Assembly: GCA_009844425.1 (NCBI GenBank)
Contig: VYBN01000031.1
Location: 1-64,000, forward strand
Reading direction: 5' to 3'
DNA length: 64,000 nt
DNA from: Gammaproteobacteria bacterium
GTDB lineage: Bacteria > Pseudomonadota > Gammaproteobacteria > Steroidobacterales > Foliamicaceae
Part shown: one piece after another, positions 15,710-25,327 of the stretch
How positions within the stretch are numbered: the stretch's first letter is position 1
Layout of the letters: each line of letters opens with the position of its first letter
Position numbers and translations under genes: made by a program
The notes under the pieces: model-generated
What the model saw: the letters and a program-made list of their open reading frames with translations, nothing else
What the model was told of the DNA's origin: nothing
Databases searched by the model: none

Positions 15710-17088
15710 TCAGCCTCTACAACACGCTGGGCGGCGAGCGCCAGCCCTTTGTTCCCGGCGACGGGGACCGCGTGACCATGTACGTGTGCGGACCGACGGT
15801 CTATGGTCCCGCCCACATCGGCAACGCCCGCCCGGCCGTGGTGTTCGACGTGCTGGCGCGCCTTTTGCGCCGCCGCTACAACCTCGTTTACGCCAGCAAT
15901 ATCACGGACGTGGACGACAAGATCAACCAGGCGGCCGCCGAGAAGGGCGTGCCGATCGCGAGGGTCGCGCAGCGTTGGATCCGGACCTGGCGGGAAGACA
16001 TAGCCGGGCTGGGGGTGCTTGCGCCGGACCGGCAACCTCTCGCGACGGAACACGTGCCGCAAATGATCGGCCTGGTCAAGAGCCTGCTGAAGTCGGGGCA
16101 TGCCTACGAGGCGGAGGGCCACGTGCTGTTCCGGGTGGGCGCGTATGCCGCTTACGGCGAGCTTTCCGGGCGCAATCGTGACGAGCAGATTGCCGGCGCC
16201 CGCGTGGAGGTTGCGCCGTACAAGGAGGATCCGGCCGACTTCGTGCTGTGGAAGCCGTCTTCAGAAGAACTGCCCGGCTGGGAAAGTCCGTGGGGACGCG
16301 GGCGCCCCGGCTGGCACCTCGAGTGCTCGGCCATGGCCCGCGAACACCTGGGAGAGACGATCGACATTCACGGAGGGGGCCGGGACCTGATCTTTCCGCA
16401 CCATGAGAACGAGATCGCGCAGAGCCGCTGTGCGCACGGCGCCCCGCTGGCCCGCTACTGGATGCACAACGGCATGATCCGCATGGGCAAGTCGAAGATG
16501 GCCAAGTCCCGGGGAAACATCCTGACAATCCGCGAACTGCGCGGGAAAGTCCCGGGCGAGGTTCTGCGGCTGGCGCTTCTGAGCGCGCGTTACCGGGACC
16601 CGCTGGAGTGGAGCGACGAGCTGGTTGCGGCGTCCCGGCAGCGTCTGGACCGCCTGTATCGCGTTCTGCTCGACTGCGCCACTGAAACCCGGGAGGAAGG
16701 GCATTCACGCGCAGCGGAGCCGTCGGCGGAACTCGTTCAGGCGCTCGAGGACGACCTCAACACGCCGGCGGCGCTGAGCGTGCTGGCCGCGGAGGTGCGC
16801 AAGCTGCGGGCCGGGGCCGTGGAACCGGTCGTGGGGGCGGCTGCGCTCAAGGCCGGCGGCTTTCTTCTGGGCATACTTCAGACCGATCCCGCGGAGTGGT
16901 TTACGGTCGCGGAGAGCGAACCGGAACTCACCGCCGAGGAAATAGAAACGCGTATCGCCGAGCGGGCCAGGGAGCGCGCGGCCGGCGACTATGCCGCGGC
17001 CGATCGCATCCGCGATGAGCTCGCCGGACGCGGCGTGATCCTGGAAGACGGTCCGCAAGGCACGACCTGGCGCCGGACGGCGCTATGA
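15706..17088 (+). CDS. cysS: Cysteinyl-tRNA synthetase
   Basis: A 460-residue class I synthetase charging tRNA-Cys. The HIGH-equivalent is HIGN in YGPAHIGNARP. The zinc-binding residues that select cysteine are visible in YVCGPTVYG, HLECSAMA and HHENE. The KMSKS-equivalent is KMAKSRGN. Length matches E. coli CysRS (461). Its ATG overlaps the lptE stop (ATGA). Finding cysS between lptE and holA is not the arrangement of model gammaproteobacteria. Confidence 0.98.
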   Translation: MISLYNTLGGERQPFVPGDGDRVTMYVCGPTVYGPAHIGNARPAVVFDVLARLLRRRYNLVYASNITDVDDKINQAAAEKGVPIARVAQRWIRTWREDIAGLGVLAPDRQPLATEHVPQMIGLVKSLLKSGHAYEAEGHVLFRVGAYAAYGELSGRNRDEQIAGARVEVAPYKEDPADFVLWKPSSEELPGWESPWGRGRPGWHLECSAMAREHLGETIDIHGGGRDLIFPHHENEIAQSRCAHGAPLARYWMHNGMIRMGKSKMAKSRGNILTIRELRGKVPGEVLRLALLSARYRDPLEWSDELVAASRQRLDRLYRVLLDCATETREEGHSRAAEPSAELVQALEDDLNTPAALSVLAAEVRKLRAGAVEPVVGAAALKAGGFLLGILQTDPAEWFTVAESEPELTAEEIETRIAERARERAAGDYAAADRIRDELAGRGVILEDGPQGTTWRRTAL

Positions 17089-17095
17089 TTGAGCC

Positions 17096-17566
17096 ATGAG
17101 CGAACTGTTTGCGCCCCGGCGGACCGTGGTCCAGGTGGAAGAAAGCGCCGAGCTGGCGCCGAAATTCGACGCCAACGGTCTGATCCCGGCCGTGGTCACG
17201 GACCACGGCAGCGGGGAACTGCTGATGCACGCCTACATGAACCGCGAGGCGCTCGAGCTGACCATCACCACGGGCGAGGCGCACTACTTCAGCCGCAGCC
17301 GCAACAAGCTCTGGCGCAAGGGGGAAACCAGCGGTCTGAAGCAGCGGGTGCGCGAACTGCTGATCGACGACGATCAGGACTGCGTATGGCTGCGGGTGGA
17401 ACTGACCGGCGGCGCGAGCTGCCACGTGGGTTACCGGTCCTGCTTCTATCGCCGGGTCCCGCTGACTGCGGGCGGCGGGCCGGTCGAGCTGGAATTCACC
17501 GAGAGCGACAAGGTGTTCGATCCGGAGCAGGTTTACGCCGGGCAGGAAAACCCCACCCGATTGTGA
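17096..17566 (+). CDS. hisI: Phosphoribosyl-AMP cyclohydrolase
   Basis: A 156-residue enzyme of histidine biosynthesis that opens the adenine ring of PR-AMP. Typical motifs are [14 protein letters not shown], the [22 protein letters not shown] block and the zinc cysteines in [10 protein letters not shown] and [14 protein letters not shown]. It is a stand-alone HisI, not fused to HisE. A TATGAT box ends 6 nt before its ATG, so it may also have its own promoter inside the operon. No other his genes are in the window. Confidence 0.95.
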   Translation: MSELFAPRRTVVQVEESAELAPKFDANGLIPAVVTDHGSGELLMHAYMNREALELTITTGEAHYFSRSRNKLWRKGETSGLKQRVRELLIDDDQDCVWLRVELTGGASCHVGYRSCFYRRVPLTAGGGPVELEFTESDKVFDPEQVYAGQENPTRL

Positions 17567-18000
17567 GCGTCGAATTGCCGGGCCCCGGAACTCTGCGGGA
17601 CGCCCAGGAAGAGCTGCTCGAAGAGCTGGGCTTCTTCGACAGCTGGATGGAGCGCTATCAGCACATTATCGAACTGGGCCGCAATGCGCCCGACTTTCCG
17701 GACGAGTGGCAGATTGAGGACAATCGCCTGCACGGCTGCCAGTCCCAGGTGTGGCTGAAGTCCTGGCAGGACGAAGGGCGCCTTTTTTTTCTTGCGATCA
17801 GCGATTCCGCGATCGTTTCCGGGCTGGCGGCGATCCTGATGCGCGTTTACAGCGGCCGGCGCCCGGCGGAGATCGTGGAGACGCCGCCCGACTTCATCGC
17901 CGGGGCCGGCCTGGACCGGCACCTGAGCCCGACCCGCAGCAACGGCCTGCATTCCATGGTGAACGAAATCCGGCAGCGGGCCGTAAAATGTCTGGAGTGA
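17563..18000 (+). CDS. sufE: SufE-like sulfur acceptor
   Basis: A 145-residue protein that takes persulfide sulfur from a cysteine desulfurase for Fe-S cluster assembly. The SufE hallmark is [10 protein letters not shown], whose Cys (about residue 60) is the sulfur acceptor, followed by [19 protein letters not shown]. The chosen start is GTG 17563, overlapping the hisI stop (GTGA). The frame is open further upstream through hisI, but that extension lacks family similarity. A desulfurase (SufS/CsdA) is not nearby. Confidence 0.88.
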   Translation: MSVELPGPGTLRDAQEELLEELGFFDSWMERYQHIIELGRNAPDFPDEWQIEDNRLHGCQSQVWLKSWQDEGRLFFLAISDSAIVSGLAAILMRVYSGRRPAEIVETPPDFIAGAGLDRHLSPTRSNGLHSMVNEIRQRAVKCLE

Positions 18001-18227
18001 AAGCAATCGCCATTGCGCTGATCCGCGCCTACCAGCTTTGCGTGTCTCCTTTCCTGGGTCCTCGCTGCCGCTTCCAGCCGACCTGCTCCCAATACGCCAG
18101 GGAGGCCATCGAAACTCACGGCCTGCCGCGCGGCTTCGGAATGTCCCTTCGCCGCCTGCTGCGCTGCCACCCGCTGGGCCCATCGGGCTGGGACCCGGTG
18201 CCACCGGTCAAGATCGACCGGCCCTGA
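17988..18227 (+). CDS. yidD: YidD, membrane protein insertion efficiency factor
   Basis: A 79-residue protein with the YidD signature: [34 protein letters not shown] followed by RLLRCHPLG and a GWDPVP end. YidD is a small inner-membrane-associated protein that assists YidC-dependent membrane insertion. It is usually encoded between rnpA and yidC near the origin; here it is inside the leuS-holA run. Its ATG lies within the last codons of sufE (13-bp overlap). Confidence 0.92.
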   Translation: MSGVKAIAIALIRAYQLCVSPFLGPRCRFQPTCSQYAREAIETHGLPRGFGMSLRRLLRCHPLGPSGWDPVPPVKIDRP

Positions 18228-18228
18228 C

Positions 18229-18486
18229 GTGGACCAATCCCTTCTGTCGCTCCTGCGATGCCCGAGGACCGGCGGCGAACTGCGCCTTGCCGGGGCGGAG
18301 GAGCTTGCGGAATACAACGAAGGCGTACGGGAAGGGAGGCTGAGCAACGCCGCCGGCCGGAAACTCACGCGGGCGATGGAAGGTGCACTGGTCTCCGAAT
18401 GCGGCAGCTGGCTCTACCCGGTGCATGAAGGCATTCCGGTGCTGCTGGTCGACGAAGCTGTTGCGCTCGCCGATACGTGCGCCTGA
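18229..18486 (+). CDS. Trm112/UPF0434-family small protein
   Basis: An 85-residue protein. The start LLSLLRCPRTGGELRL and the C-terminal LVSECGSWLYPVHEGIPVLLVDEA match the Trm112-like (UPF0434, YcaR) fold, a zinc-ribbon-like domain that in eukaryotes activates methyltransferases. Only two cysteines remain, so zinc binding is doubtful. GTG 18229 is the start, one base after yidD. Its end overlaps holA by 10 bp. Confidence 0.8.
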   Translation: MDQSLLSLLRCPRTGGELRLAGAEELAEYNEGVREGRLSNAAGRKLTRAMEGALVSECGSWLYPVHEGIPVLLVDEAVALADTCA

Positions 18487-19502
18487 CCCTGAACGAACTG
18501 CCGGCCGCCCTCGAGCGAGGGCTGGCGCCCCTGTACCTGCTGTCCGGGGCGGAGCCGCTGTTGCTGGACGAAGCGGTTGACCGGGTCCGTGCCGCGGCGC
18601 GCGACGGCGGCTTTGCCGAACGCTCGCTTCACCTGGCCGATGCTCGTTTCAACTGGGGCGAGTTGTACGCCGACGCCTGCAGCCAATCGCTGTTCGCCAG
18701 CCGGCGGCTGGTCGAAGTCAGGATGCCGGGCGGCAAGCCGGGCGCCGCCGGCGCGAAAGTGCTCAAGGAACTGTCCGGTTCGGTCCCCGAGGACAATCTC
18801 ATCATGGTGGTTGCCGGAGCGCTCGATCGCAACGCCCGAAGGAGCGCCTGGGTGGGGGCGCTGGAGAAGGCCGGGACCTGGGTCGATGCGCCCCTGCTGT
18901 CCGCCCGCGAGCAGCGCGGCTGGATCAGGGACCGGCTTGCCGGCGAAGGGTTCCAGCCCGACGAAGCGGCCGTGACGCTGCTGGCCGAGCGCACCGAGGG
19001 CAACCTGCTGTCCGCCCGGCAGCAGATCGACAAGCTGGCGCTCGCCCACGATCCCGGACCGTTGTCCGTGGACGCGGTCATGGAGGCCATCGCGGACGCC
19101 AGCCGGTTCGACGTATTTCAGCTCGGCTCGGCCGCCCTGGGCCAGGACCTTCGGCGGACGGCGCGCATTCTCGCCGGGCTAAGGCGCGAACGTGCGCCAC
19201 TGACCCTGATTCTCTGGGTCCTGGTTCGCGATATCACGACGCTGGCGGACCTGTACTGGCGAACGGCGCGGGGCGACAGCCTGCCATCGGCCATGGGGGC
19301 GCTCAGGGTCTGGTCGAGCCGCAAGGCCGAGTTCCGCTCGGCGCTGAAGCGCCACGGCGCCCGCTCCATTCGCCGGCTGCTCGTTCGCTCCGCGCGGGCC
19401 GACCAGGTCATCAAGGGCGCCCGGCCGGGAGAGCCCTGGACGGAACTTCAGCTTCTGGCCTTCGGCCTGGCGGAGCCGCATCGCATGGGCGCGGATCGAT
19501 GA
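18477..19502 (+). CDS. holA: DNA polymerase III delta subunit
   Basis: A 341-residue clamp-loader subunit that opens the beta clamp. The AAA-like N-terminal part (PLYLLSGAEPLLLDEAVDRVR) lacks a functional P-loop, as expected for delta. The middle has EQRGWIRDRLAGEGFQPDEAAVTLLAERTEGNLLSARQQIDKLAL, the best-conserved delta segment, and the C-terminal collar domain follows. The start is GTG 18477. In E. coli holA follows lptE directly; here five genes separate them. Confidence 0.95.
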   Translation: MRLTLNELPAALERGLAPLYLLSGAEPLLLDEAVDRVRAAARDGGFAERSLHLADARFNWGELYADACSQSLFASRRLVEVRMPGGKPGAAGAKVLKELSGSVPEDNLIMVVAGALDRNARRSAWVGALEKAGTWVDAPLLSAREQRGWIRDRLAGEGFQPDEAAVTLLAERTEGNLLSARQQIDKLALAHDPGPLSVDAVMEAIADASRFDVFQLGSAALGQDLRRTARILAGLRRERAPLTLILWVLVRDITTLADLYWRTARGDSLPSAMGALRVWSSRKAEFRSALKRHGARSIRRLLVRSARADQVIKGARPGEPWTELQLLAFGLAEPHRMGADR

Positions 19503-20158
19503 GCGAGCGGCGGGACACGGCGCTGGGACTGCTCGGCGGCAGTTTCGACCCGGTGCACAGGGGGCATGTCGCCCTGGCGCGTCAGCTGGCCGACGCGGCG
19601 AGGCTGTCCGAGGTGCGTTTCGTCATCGCTTCCACCCCGCCGCACCGCACCGCCCTGGTGGCCTCCGCGCCGCTCAGGCTGCGGATGCTCAGGGCGGCGC
19701 TGGAGGGCATCCGCGGTTTCCTGGTGGAAGAGTGCGAGCTGGGCCCTTCCGCCACAGGCTATACGGTGGACACTCTCGAGTTCCTGAAGTGCGCGAACCC
19801 AGGGCGCACGCTCTGCTGGATGATGGGGTTCGATTCGTTCCTTACGCTGCCGACCTGGCGCCGCTGGCGGTCGATTTTCGACTTGGCGCACGTACTGGTC
19901 GGAGCGCGCGCCGGCCACCAGGCCCCGCTGCCCGCGGCCCTCAAGGCGGAAATCGAGTCGCGTTCGATTGCGGACCATCGGGAGCTGAGGGCCTCGGAAG
20001 CCGGCCGCATCATGATCTGCCGGAACCCGGTGGCGGCGGTTTCTTCCAGCCGGGTGCGGAGCGCGGCCCGGTCGGGGGACATTGCGCAGGACCTGATACC
20101 GGCCCGGGTCGCGCGAATCATCTCGGATTCCGGCGCATACGCCGGAGGTGAGAATTGA
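19499..20158 (+). CDS. nadD: Nicotinate-nucleotide adenylyltransferase
   Basis: A 219-residue nucleotidyltransferase converting nicotinate mononucleotide to deamido-NAD. The motif GGSFDPVHRGHVALA (residues 15-29) is the (H/T)xGH-type ATP site, and VSSSRVRSA near the C-terminus is the SxTxxR counterpart. It overlaps the holA stop by four bases, matching the classic holA-nadD-rsfS order. Confidence 0.97.
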   Translation: MSERRDTALGLLGGSFDPVHRGHVALARQLADAARLSEVRFVIASTPPHRTALVASAPLRLRMLRAALEGIRGFLVEECELGPSATGYTVDTLEFLKCANPGRTLCWMMGFDSFLTLPTWRRWRSIFDLAHVLVGARAGHQAPLPAALKAEIESRSIADHRELRASEAGRIMICRNPVAAVSSSRVRSAARSGDIAQDLIPARVARIISDSGAYAGGEN

Positions 20159-20514
20159 GCGCACGTTCCATAGTGCCGGACATGGCCCTGGTGCGCCTGG
20201 CCGAAGGCATCCTGGACGAATTGCAGGCCGCCGAAGTGCGCCTGCTGGACGTGCGCTCGCAAATGGGGATGACCGATTTCATGCTGATCGCGACCGGCCG
20301 CAACGTGCGTCACATCCGGGCTCTGGCCGATCGCCTGACAGAACGAAGCAAGAAGGCCGGGCACCGCGTCCTGGGCGTGGAAGGCCTGCAATGGGGCGAA
20401 TGGGTGCTGATCGATCTGGGCGACCTGGTGGTCCACCTGATGCGGCAGGAAACGCGGGACTTTTACAAGCTGGAGGACTTGTGGGAGTTTGACAGCGCCG
20501 CCGCGGGAACCTGA
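20155..20514 (+). CDS. rsfS: Ribosome silencing factor RsfS
   Basis: A 119-residue protein binding ribosomal protein L14 and blocking subunit joining. Typical features are the MTDFMLIATGRNVRHIRALADRL core and GVEGLQWGEWVLIDLGDLVVHLM. The start is taken as TTG 20155, because GGAGGTGA lies a few bases upstream and the TTG overlaps the nadD stop. The next ATG (20182) would drop nine residues. The usual downstream gene rlmH is absent; yhdP follows instead. Confidence 0.93.
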   Translation: MSARSIVPDMALVRLAEGILDELQAAEVRLLDVRSQMGMTDFMLIATGRNVRHIRALADRLTERSKKAGHRVLGVEGLQWGEWVLIDLGDLVVHLMRQETRDFYKLEDLWEFDSAAAGT

Positions 20515-20528
20515 CGGTCCGGCGGCAT

Positions 20529-23500
20529 ATGCCTCCCCCGTTGAAGAAGGCCCTGCGCTGGCTGGTCGGCGCCGTATGCGTGGCGTTGCTCGTGGTGGCC
20601 CTGCTGCTGGGCGTGCTGCGCGTGCTCATGCCCCTCGCGCCGAGGTTTCAGGAGGAGATCGCCGAGTGGACCAGCGACGCTCTGGGTTATCCGGTGGAGT
20701 TTGCCCGGATCGAACCGTCCTGGGGCTTTGCCGGGCCCGAATTTCGTCTGCGCGGCGTGCGGGTCATGTCCGAGCGCGGCGGCGGACCGTTGTTGCTGGC
20801 CGACGAGATCCTGGTGGGCATCAATCTCCTGACGCTCTTGCCCGGATCGGGCCTCAACCTGGACCGCATGTCGATCGTCGGCGCCAGGCTGTCGCTCCGG
20901 CGGCTGGGCCCGGAAACCTTCTCCGTGCAGGGGCGCGACCCCGCCTACTATCCGGGCGGCCCGGCGCGTCTGCTGGCTTTTGTTCCGCCCGAGCTGCAAC
21001 TGCGCGACGTCTGGATCGATTTCGAGGAACCGGCGCGGAACGTGCGCGAAAACGTATGGCTTGAGCGGTTGTCGGTGACCACGGCGGATGGCCGCATTGT
21101 GCTGGACGGGCGCCTGGTCCCGCCGGATCAATACGGCGAATGGCTGAGCGTTGGGGCGGACATCGAGCTGGCGCAATGGACCCGCGCCTTTCTGCCCGCC
21201 GGGCGCTGGCGGCTGCACCTGGAGGGCCGGTCAGTAAACCTCGCGAAGGTACGGGAACTGCTCACCGAAGCGGCCGGCCTGCCATTGATCGGCTCCGGCG
21301 ATTTCAACGTCTTCGTGGACCTCGACGGCGCCGAAATCGAACAGCTTTTCGGCGAACTCGACTTTGCGGACCTGTGGGTCGCGGGCGGCCCGCCCGACCA
21401 TGTTTTTGACCGCCTTGCGGGTCAGTTCGAATGGCAACGCGAGGGAAACGCCGTCGAATTGACCGCCGCGCGGCTTGAGGCGGCGCGAAACGGGGAGGAC
21501 TGGCGGGATACCGAGATCAGCGCAAGCTGGACGCTGGACTCCGGCGGAGAACTCGCCGCATTGCAACTGGAGGCCGGCTTTGTGCGCCTCGAGGACGCGA
21601 TTCCGCCACTGCTGGGAATCGCCGAAGCAGCGGGAGTGTCGCCTGCGCTGGTGCCGGTTGCCGGCGATGTCAGCGATCTGAGTCTGAGCTGGGAGTCCGG
21701 GGATCCGTTTCCGCCGGAAATACGCGCCGGGTTTTCCGGGTTGTCCCTGCAATGGCCGGACCGCGGCCTGACGCTGACGGGAGTCGACGGCAGCCTGCGG
21801 CACGAATCCGGCACGGGCAATGCCGATCTCTCGATTTCCGGCGCCGGCGACTTTGCCGCTTCCTGGCTGGAGGGGGCGGTCGATCTGACCAGGGCGCAGG
21901 CGGAATTGAGCTGGAGGACCGGGCCGGAGAACTGGTCGATCGAGGGCAACAACCTGAGAATGGGCGCCGACGGGATGGACTTCGCCGGCCGTTTCTCCCT
22001 GTCCCTGCCCGAGGGCGGCAGCTCTCCCGTGCTCGACCTGAGCGGCGGCGGCGATCGTATCGAGGACCTGCCGGCCGCGCTCGCGCTCCTTCCCTGGAAA
22101 AACACGCGCGGACTTCCGTTCGGCTGGCTGAGCCGGGCCCTTCACGCCGGCCGCGCCGACGGGTGGAACATGCAACTCAGCGGACCGCTCGATTCATTTC
22201 CGTTCGGCGGCGCGGTCATGCGGGTGGAGATGGCCCTGAGCGACGGCGTGATGACGGTGCACGAGGCGTGGCCCGACGTGGCGGATCTGTCGGGCAAGCT
22301 GGTGCTGAACGGATCCGCCCTGGTCATTCTCGACGCGGCGGGCGAACTGGCGGGCGTGCGCTGGCGGGACGTGCGCACCGACGTCCGCGACCTGGTGAAT
22401 CCGGTCGTGGAGGTGAACGGCGAAAGCGACGATCCCCTGCCGGCGCTGATCGCCGGTCTGGCGCGCATTCCGATGGCCGACCGGATTCATCCCATGCTGC
22501 TCAATGCCGAGACCTTCGGGGAGGCCGGAACCCGCGTGGAGTTCAGGCTGCCTATCGCGGACAGGAGCGCCTGGGAAATCTTCACCGAAACCGAACTCGG
22601 CGGCGGAGAACTGAAGCTGAACGCCCAGATTCCCGCGGTCACCAATCTGAGGGGCAGAATTCGCTTTACCCGCGCCGGAGTGCGCGCGCGCGAGTTGCAG
22701 GGACGGTTTCTCGATCAGCCGCTGCTGATCGACGTGAACAGGGCCCCCGCCGGGATGGCCGGCTACGGGTATCGGCTGGACCTGGACGGATCGGCGACGG
22801 CCCAAGCGCTTGAGGAACTGTTTGCCTGCTGCGCGCTGGACCGGCTCGATGGACAGTTCGCGTGGGACGGTCGCGTGCTGGTGCCCGAGATGCAGGCGGG
22901 CCTGTCGCGTCCCGTGCGTGTGCTCCTGGAAACTGATCTGGCCGGACTGGGCAGCGCCTTGCCATACCCGATGAACAAGCCGGCGGATGAACCCGGGCCC
23001 ACGCGGCTGGAGCTTCTATGGGGCTCCGGGGACCTGCCGCGCCTGACGGGCAGGCTGGGCCTGGGGCCGGGCGTCGCCCTGGAGTTCGCCGACGCCGGCG
23101 ACGGGTGGCGGATCAGCCGCGGGCGCCTGCACTTCGGCGATTCCCTGCCGCGCCTGCCGGAAGGCCCCGGACTGCTGGTGGACGGCCGCATCGACCGGCT
23201 GCGTCCCGCGCTATGGGCCGAGGTGCTGGGATCGGAAGCCGGTTCGCTTGAATTGCCCTGGACGCTGGACCTGACCGCGGGCGAGGTCTATACGATGGGA
23301 AGCACCCTTGAGGACCAGTCGATCCGCGTGCGCCCCCGCTCCGACGGATGGCAGGTGGAGCTTCAGGGCGATTTCGCCGACGGGCGCCTGTTCTGGCCGC
23401 GCGAGGGGACCGGAAACGGACAGTTGCTGGCGGACCTGAACTGGCTCAGGCTGACGCTGCGGGACCCGGAGCCGCAACCGCCGGCGAACCCACGCAGCCT

Positions 23501-24503
23501 GCCGGCCGGCAAGGTTATGTTGAGCGATCTTGCGATCGGACCGCTGCGGCTGGGGGACGTGCGGGCCCGCTACGAGAAGACCGCCGGCGGACTGGCCGTG
23601 AACTGGTTTCGAACCGAATCGCCGGCCTTCTCGTCGCAGGGCAGCGCGGCCTGGCTGGCCACGGACGATGAAGGCACGGAGCAACTGGGGCGGCTCGATA
23701 TGGTACTGGAGAGTTCCGACGTTGCCGCGGCCCTGGAACAGTTGGGCTACGCGCCCGGCATCTCCGGCGACCGGGGGCAGATGACCCTTTCCGCGAACTG
23801 GGACGGGCCGCCCTCGAGAGGCTTTCTCGGACGGTCCAATGGAACGGTCCGTCTGGAGGCGGAGTTGGGAGAAGTGGCGGCCCTGGAACCCGGCGGCGGG
23901 CGGATGCTGGGCCTGCTCAGCCTGACGCGCCTGCCGCGCCGCCTGGCGCTGGATTTCCGCGAATTGACGGAGGAGGGACTGCCCTTCGACCGGCTGGCGG
24001 GCGATTTCAGCCTTCGCGAAGGTCAGGCCTACACCTGCAATATGGGTCTGCAGGGCGCCGTGGCCGATCTGGCGCTGTTCGGCCGCACCGGCCTGCAGGA
24101 TCGCAGTTACGACCAGGTTGCCGTAGTATCCCCCAATCTGCCGGATCTGCTTTCGCTGGGCGGCGTTATAGTCGGCGGGACCGGCCTTGGCGCAACGATG
24201 CTGTTGCTGTCGCAGGCCTTCCGCGAGCCGCTGCAGGCGATCTCGGCAAACTATTACCGGGTCGGCGGCAGCTGGGACGAGCCGCTGGTTGAGCAGGTGC
24301 TGCGAGAGGAAATTGACTTGGGCGCGTTTGACGATTGCGCCCGCTATCTGGAGGAGCAATTGACCGACATGCCTGAAGTGGATTGGGATGCGCTGCTGAG
24401 ACAGGCGCAGGAGGAGGTCATGCCGCAGCAGGCCGACGATTCGGACAGTCCGGGCGTCGTCGCGGACGAACCGGCTGCCGGTACCGGCCCGGGTGCGCCA
24501 TGA
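20529..24503 (+). CDS. yhdP: YhdP-family AsmA-like protein (outer-membrane phospholipid transport)
   Basis: A very long protein (1324 residues; E. coli YhdP about 1266). An N-terminal membrane anchor (residues about 12-38) is followed by a periplasmic beta-rich body of the DUF3971/AsmA type and a C-terminal AsmA-like domain. YhdP, with TamB and YdbH, is thought to form a groove carrying phospholipids from the inner to the outer membrane. Neighbours support the call: a nitrilase and tldD follow, as in many gammaproteobacteria. The usual upstream gene rng is missing, and rsfS precedes by 14 bp. Confidence 0.9.
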   Translation: MPPPLKKALRWLVGAVCVALLVVALLLGVLRVLMPLAPRFQEEIAEWTSDALGYPVEFARIEPSWGFAGPEFRLRGVRVMSERGGGPLLLADEILVGINLLTLLPGSGLNLDRMSIVGARLSLRRLGPETFSVQGRDPAYYPGGPARLLAFVPPELQLRDVWIDFEEPARNVRENVWLERLSVTTADGRIVLDGRLVPPDQYGEWLSVGADIELAQWTRAFLPAGRWRLHLEGRSVNLAKVRELLTEAAGLPLIGSGDFNVFVDLDGAEIEQLFGELDFADLWVAGGPPDHVFDRLAGQFEWQREGNAVELTAARLEAARNGEDWRDTEISASWTLDSGGELAALQLEAGFVRLEDAIPPLLGIAEAAGVSPALVPVAGDVSDLSLSWESGDPFPPEIRAGFSGLSLQWPDRGLTLTGVDGSLRHESGTGNADLSISGAGDFAASWLEGAVDLTRAQAELSWRTGPENWSIEGNNLRMGADGMDFAGRFSLSLPEGGSSPVLDLSGGGDRIEDLPAALALLPWKNTRGLPFGWLSRALHAGRADGWNMQLSGPLDSFPFGGAVMRVEMALSDGVMTVHEAWPDVADLSGKLVLNGSALVILDAAGELAGVRWRDVRTDVRDLVNPVVEVNGESDDPLPALIAGLARIPMADRIHPMLLNAETFGEAGTRVEFRLPIADRSAWEIFTETELGGGELKLNAQIPAVTNLRGRIRFTRAGVRARELQGRFLDQPLLIDVNRAPAGMAGYGYRLDLDGSATAQALEELFACCALDRLDGQFAWDGRVLVPEMQAGLSRPVRVLLETDLAGLGSALPYPMNKPADEPGPTRLELLWGSGDLPRLTGRLGLGPGVALEFADAGDGWRISRGRLHFGDSLPRLPEGPGLLVDGRIDRLRPALWAEVLGSEAGSLELPWTLDLTAGEVYTMGSTLEDQSIRVRPRSDGWQVELQGDFADGRLFWPREGTGNGQLLADLNWLRLTLRDPEPQPPANPRSLPAGKVMLSDLAIGPLRLGDVRARYEKTAGGLAVNWFRTESPAFSSQGSAAWLATDDEGTEQLGRLDMVLESSDVAAALEQLGYAPGISGDRGQMTLSANWDGPPSRGFLGRSNGTVRLEAELGEVAALEPGGGRMLGLLSLTRLPRRLALDFRELTEEGLPFDRLAGDFSLREGQAYTCNMGLQGAVADLALFGRTGLQDRSYDQVAVVSPNLPDLLSLGGVIVGGTGLGATMLLLSQAFREPLQAISANYYRVGGSWDEPLVEQVLREEIDLGAFDDCARYLEEQLTDMPEVDWDALLRQAQEEVMPQQADDSDSPGVVADEPAAGTGPGAP

Positions 24504-25327
24504 GCAAGGTTGCGGTCATACAGATGTGTTCGGGCGACGAGCCCGGCGCCAACCTCAAGCGCGCGGCGGCTTTACTCGAACGGGCCGCCGGCCAGGGTGC
24601 GGCGCTGGCCGTGCTGCCGGAGAACTTCGCGCTGATGTCCAGGGACGCCGAGCGCATGCGCGCGGAGCATGCCGAGAACCCGGGCGACGGGCCGTGGCAG
24701 GAATTCGCGGCCGGGCAGGCGCAACGGCTGGGGATGTGGATCGTCGCCGGAACCATTCCCATGTCCGCGGAGGATCCGCGCCGCCCTGCATCGGCCTGCT
24801 GCCTGTTCGACGGTTCCGGGACGCTGGCGGCGCGCTACGACAAGATGCATCTGTTCGACGTGTCCCTGCCCGGGCGCAAGGAGTCGTACCGCGAGTCCGC
24901 GACAACCACGGCGGGCGGCGAACCGGTCGTGGCGGAAACGCCGTTCGGCCGGCTGGGGCTGGCGGTGTGCTACGACCTTCGCTTCCCCGAGCTGTTTCGC
25001 GCCATGAGCGAGCAGGGCGCCGAGATGATTGCGCTTCCGGCCGCCTTTACCCGCCCGACCGGAGAAGCGCACTGGCACGTGCTGATTCGCGCCCGGGCCG
25101 TCGAAAACCTTTGCTACATGCTGGCGTCGGCGCAGCACGGAAGCCATCCCGGCGGGCGCAAGAGCTACGGGCACTCGATGCTGGTCGAGCCCTGGGGCCA
25201 GGTCGTGGCGGAGCGCAAGGCGGGCGACGGCGTGCTCTGCCATGACGTGGCGCTGGACAAGCTCGACCGGCTGCGCAGCGGCTTTCCCGCGCTCGATCAT
25301 CGCCGGCTGGCGCCGGGCCGTTCATGA
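24500..25327 (+). CDS. Nitrilase-family amidase (Nit1/deaminated-glutathione amidase type)
   Basis: A 275-residue carbon-nitrogen hydrolase. The catalytic Glu-Lys-Cys triad is seen in VLPENFALM, RYDKMHLFDV and LAVCYDLRFPELFR. The DKMHLFDVSLPGR segment is characteristic of the Nit1/YbeM branch, which repairs deaminated glutathione. Its ATG overlaps the yhdP stop (ATGA), and its own stop overlaps the tldD ATG, so three genes are translationally chained. Confidence 0.9.
   Translation: MSKVAVIQMCSGDEPGANLKRAAALLERAAGQGAALAVLPENFALMSRDAERMRAEHAENPGDGPWQEFAAGQAQRLGMWIVAGTIPMSAEDPRRPASACCLFDGSGTLAARYDKMHLFDVSLPGRKESYRESATTTAGGEPVVAETPFGRLGLAVCYDLRFPELFRAMSEQGAEMIALPAAFTRPTGEAHWHVLIRARAVENLCYMLASAQHGSHPGGRKSYGHSMLVEPWGQVVAERKAGDGVLCHDVALDKLDRLRSGFPALDHRRLAPGRS

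Noticed and set aside
17089-17562. An N-terminal extension of sufE running through hisI in another frame
   Set aside because: hisI is complete and recognisable in its own frame; the extension is Arg/Gly-rich without SufE similarity, and GTG 17563 gives the expected length.
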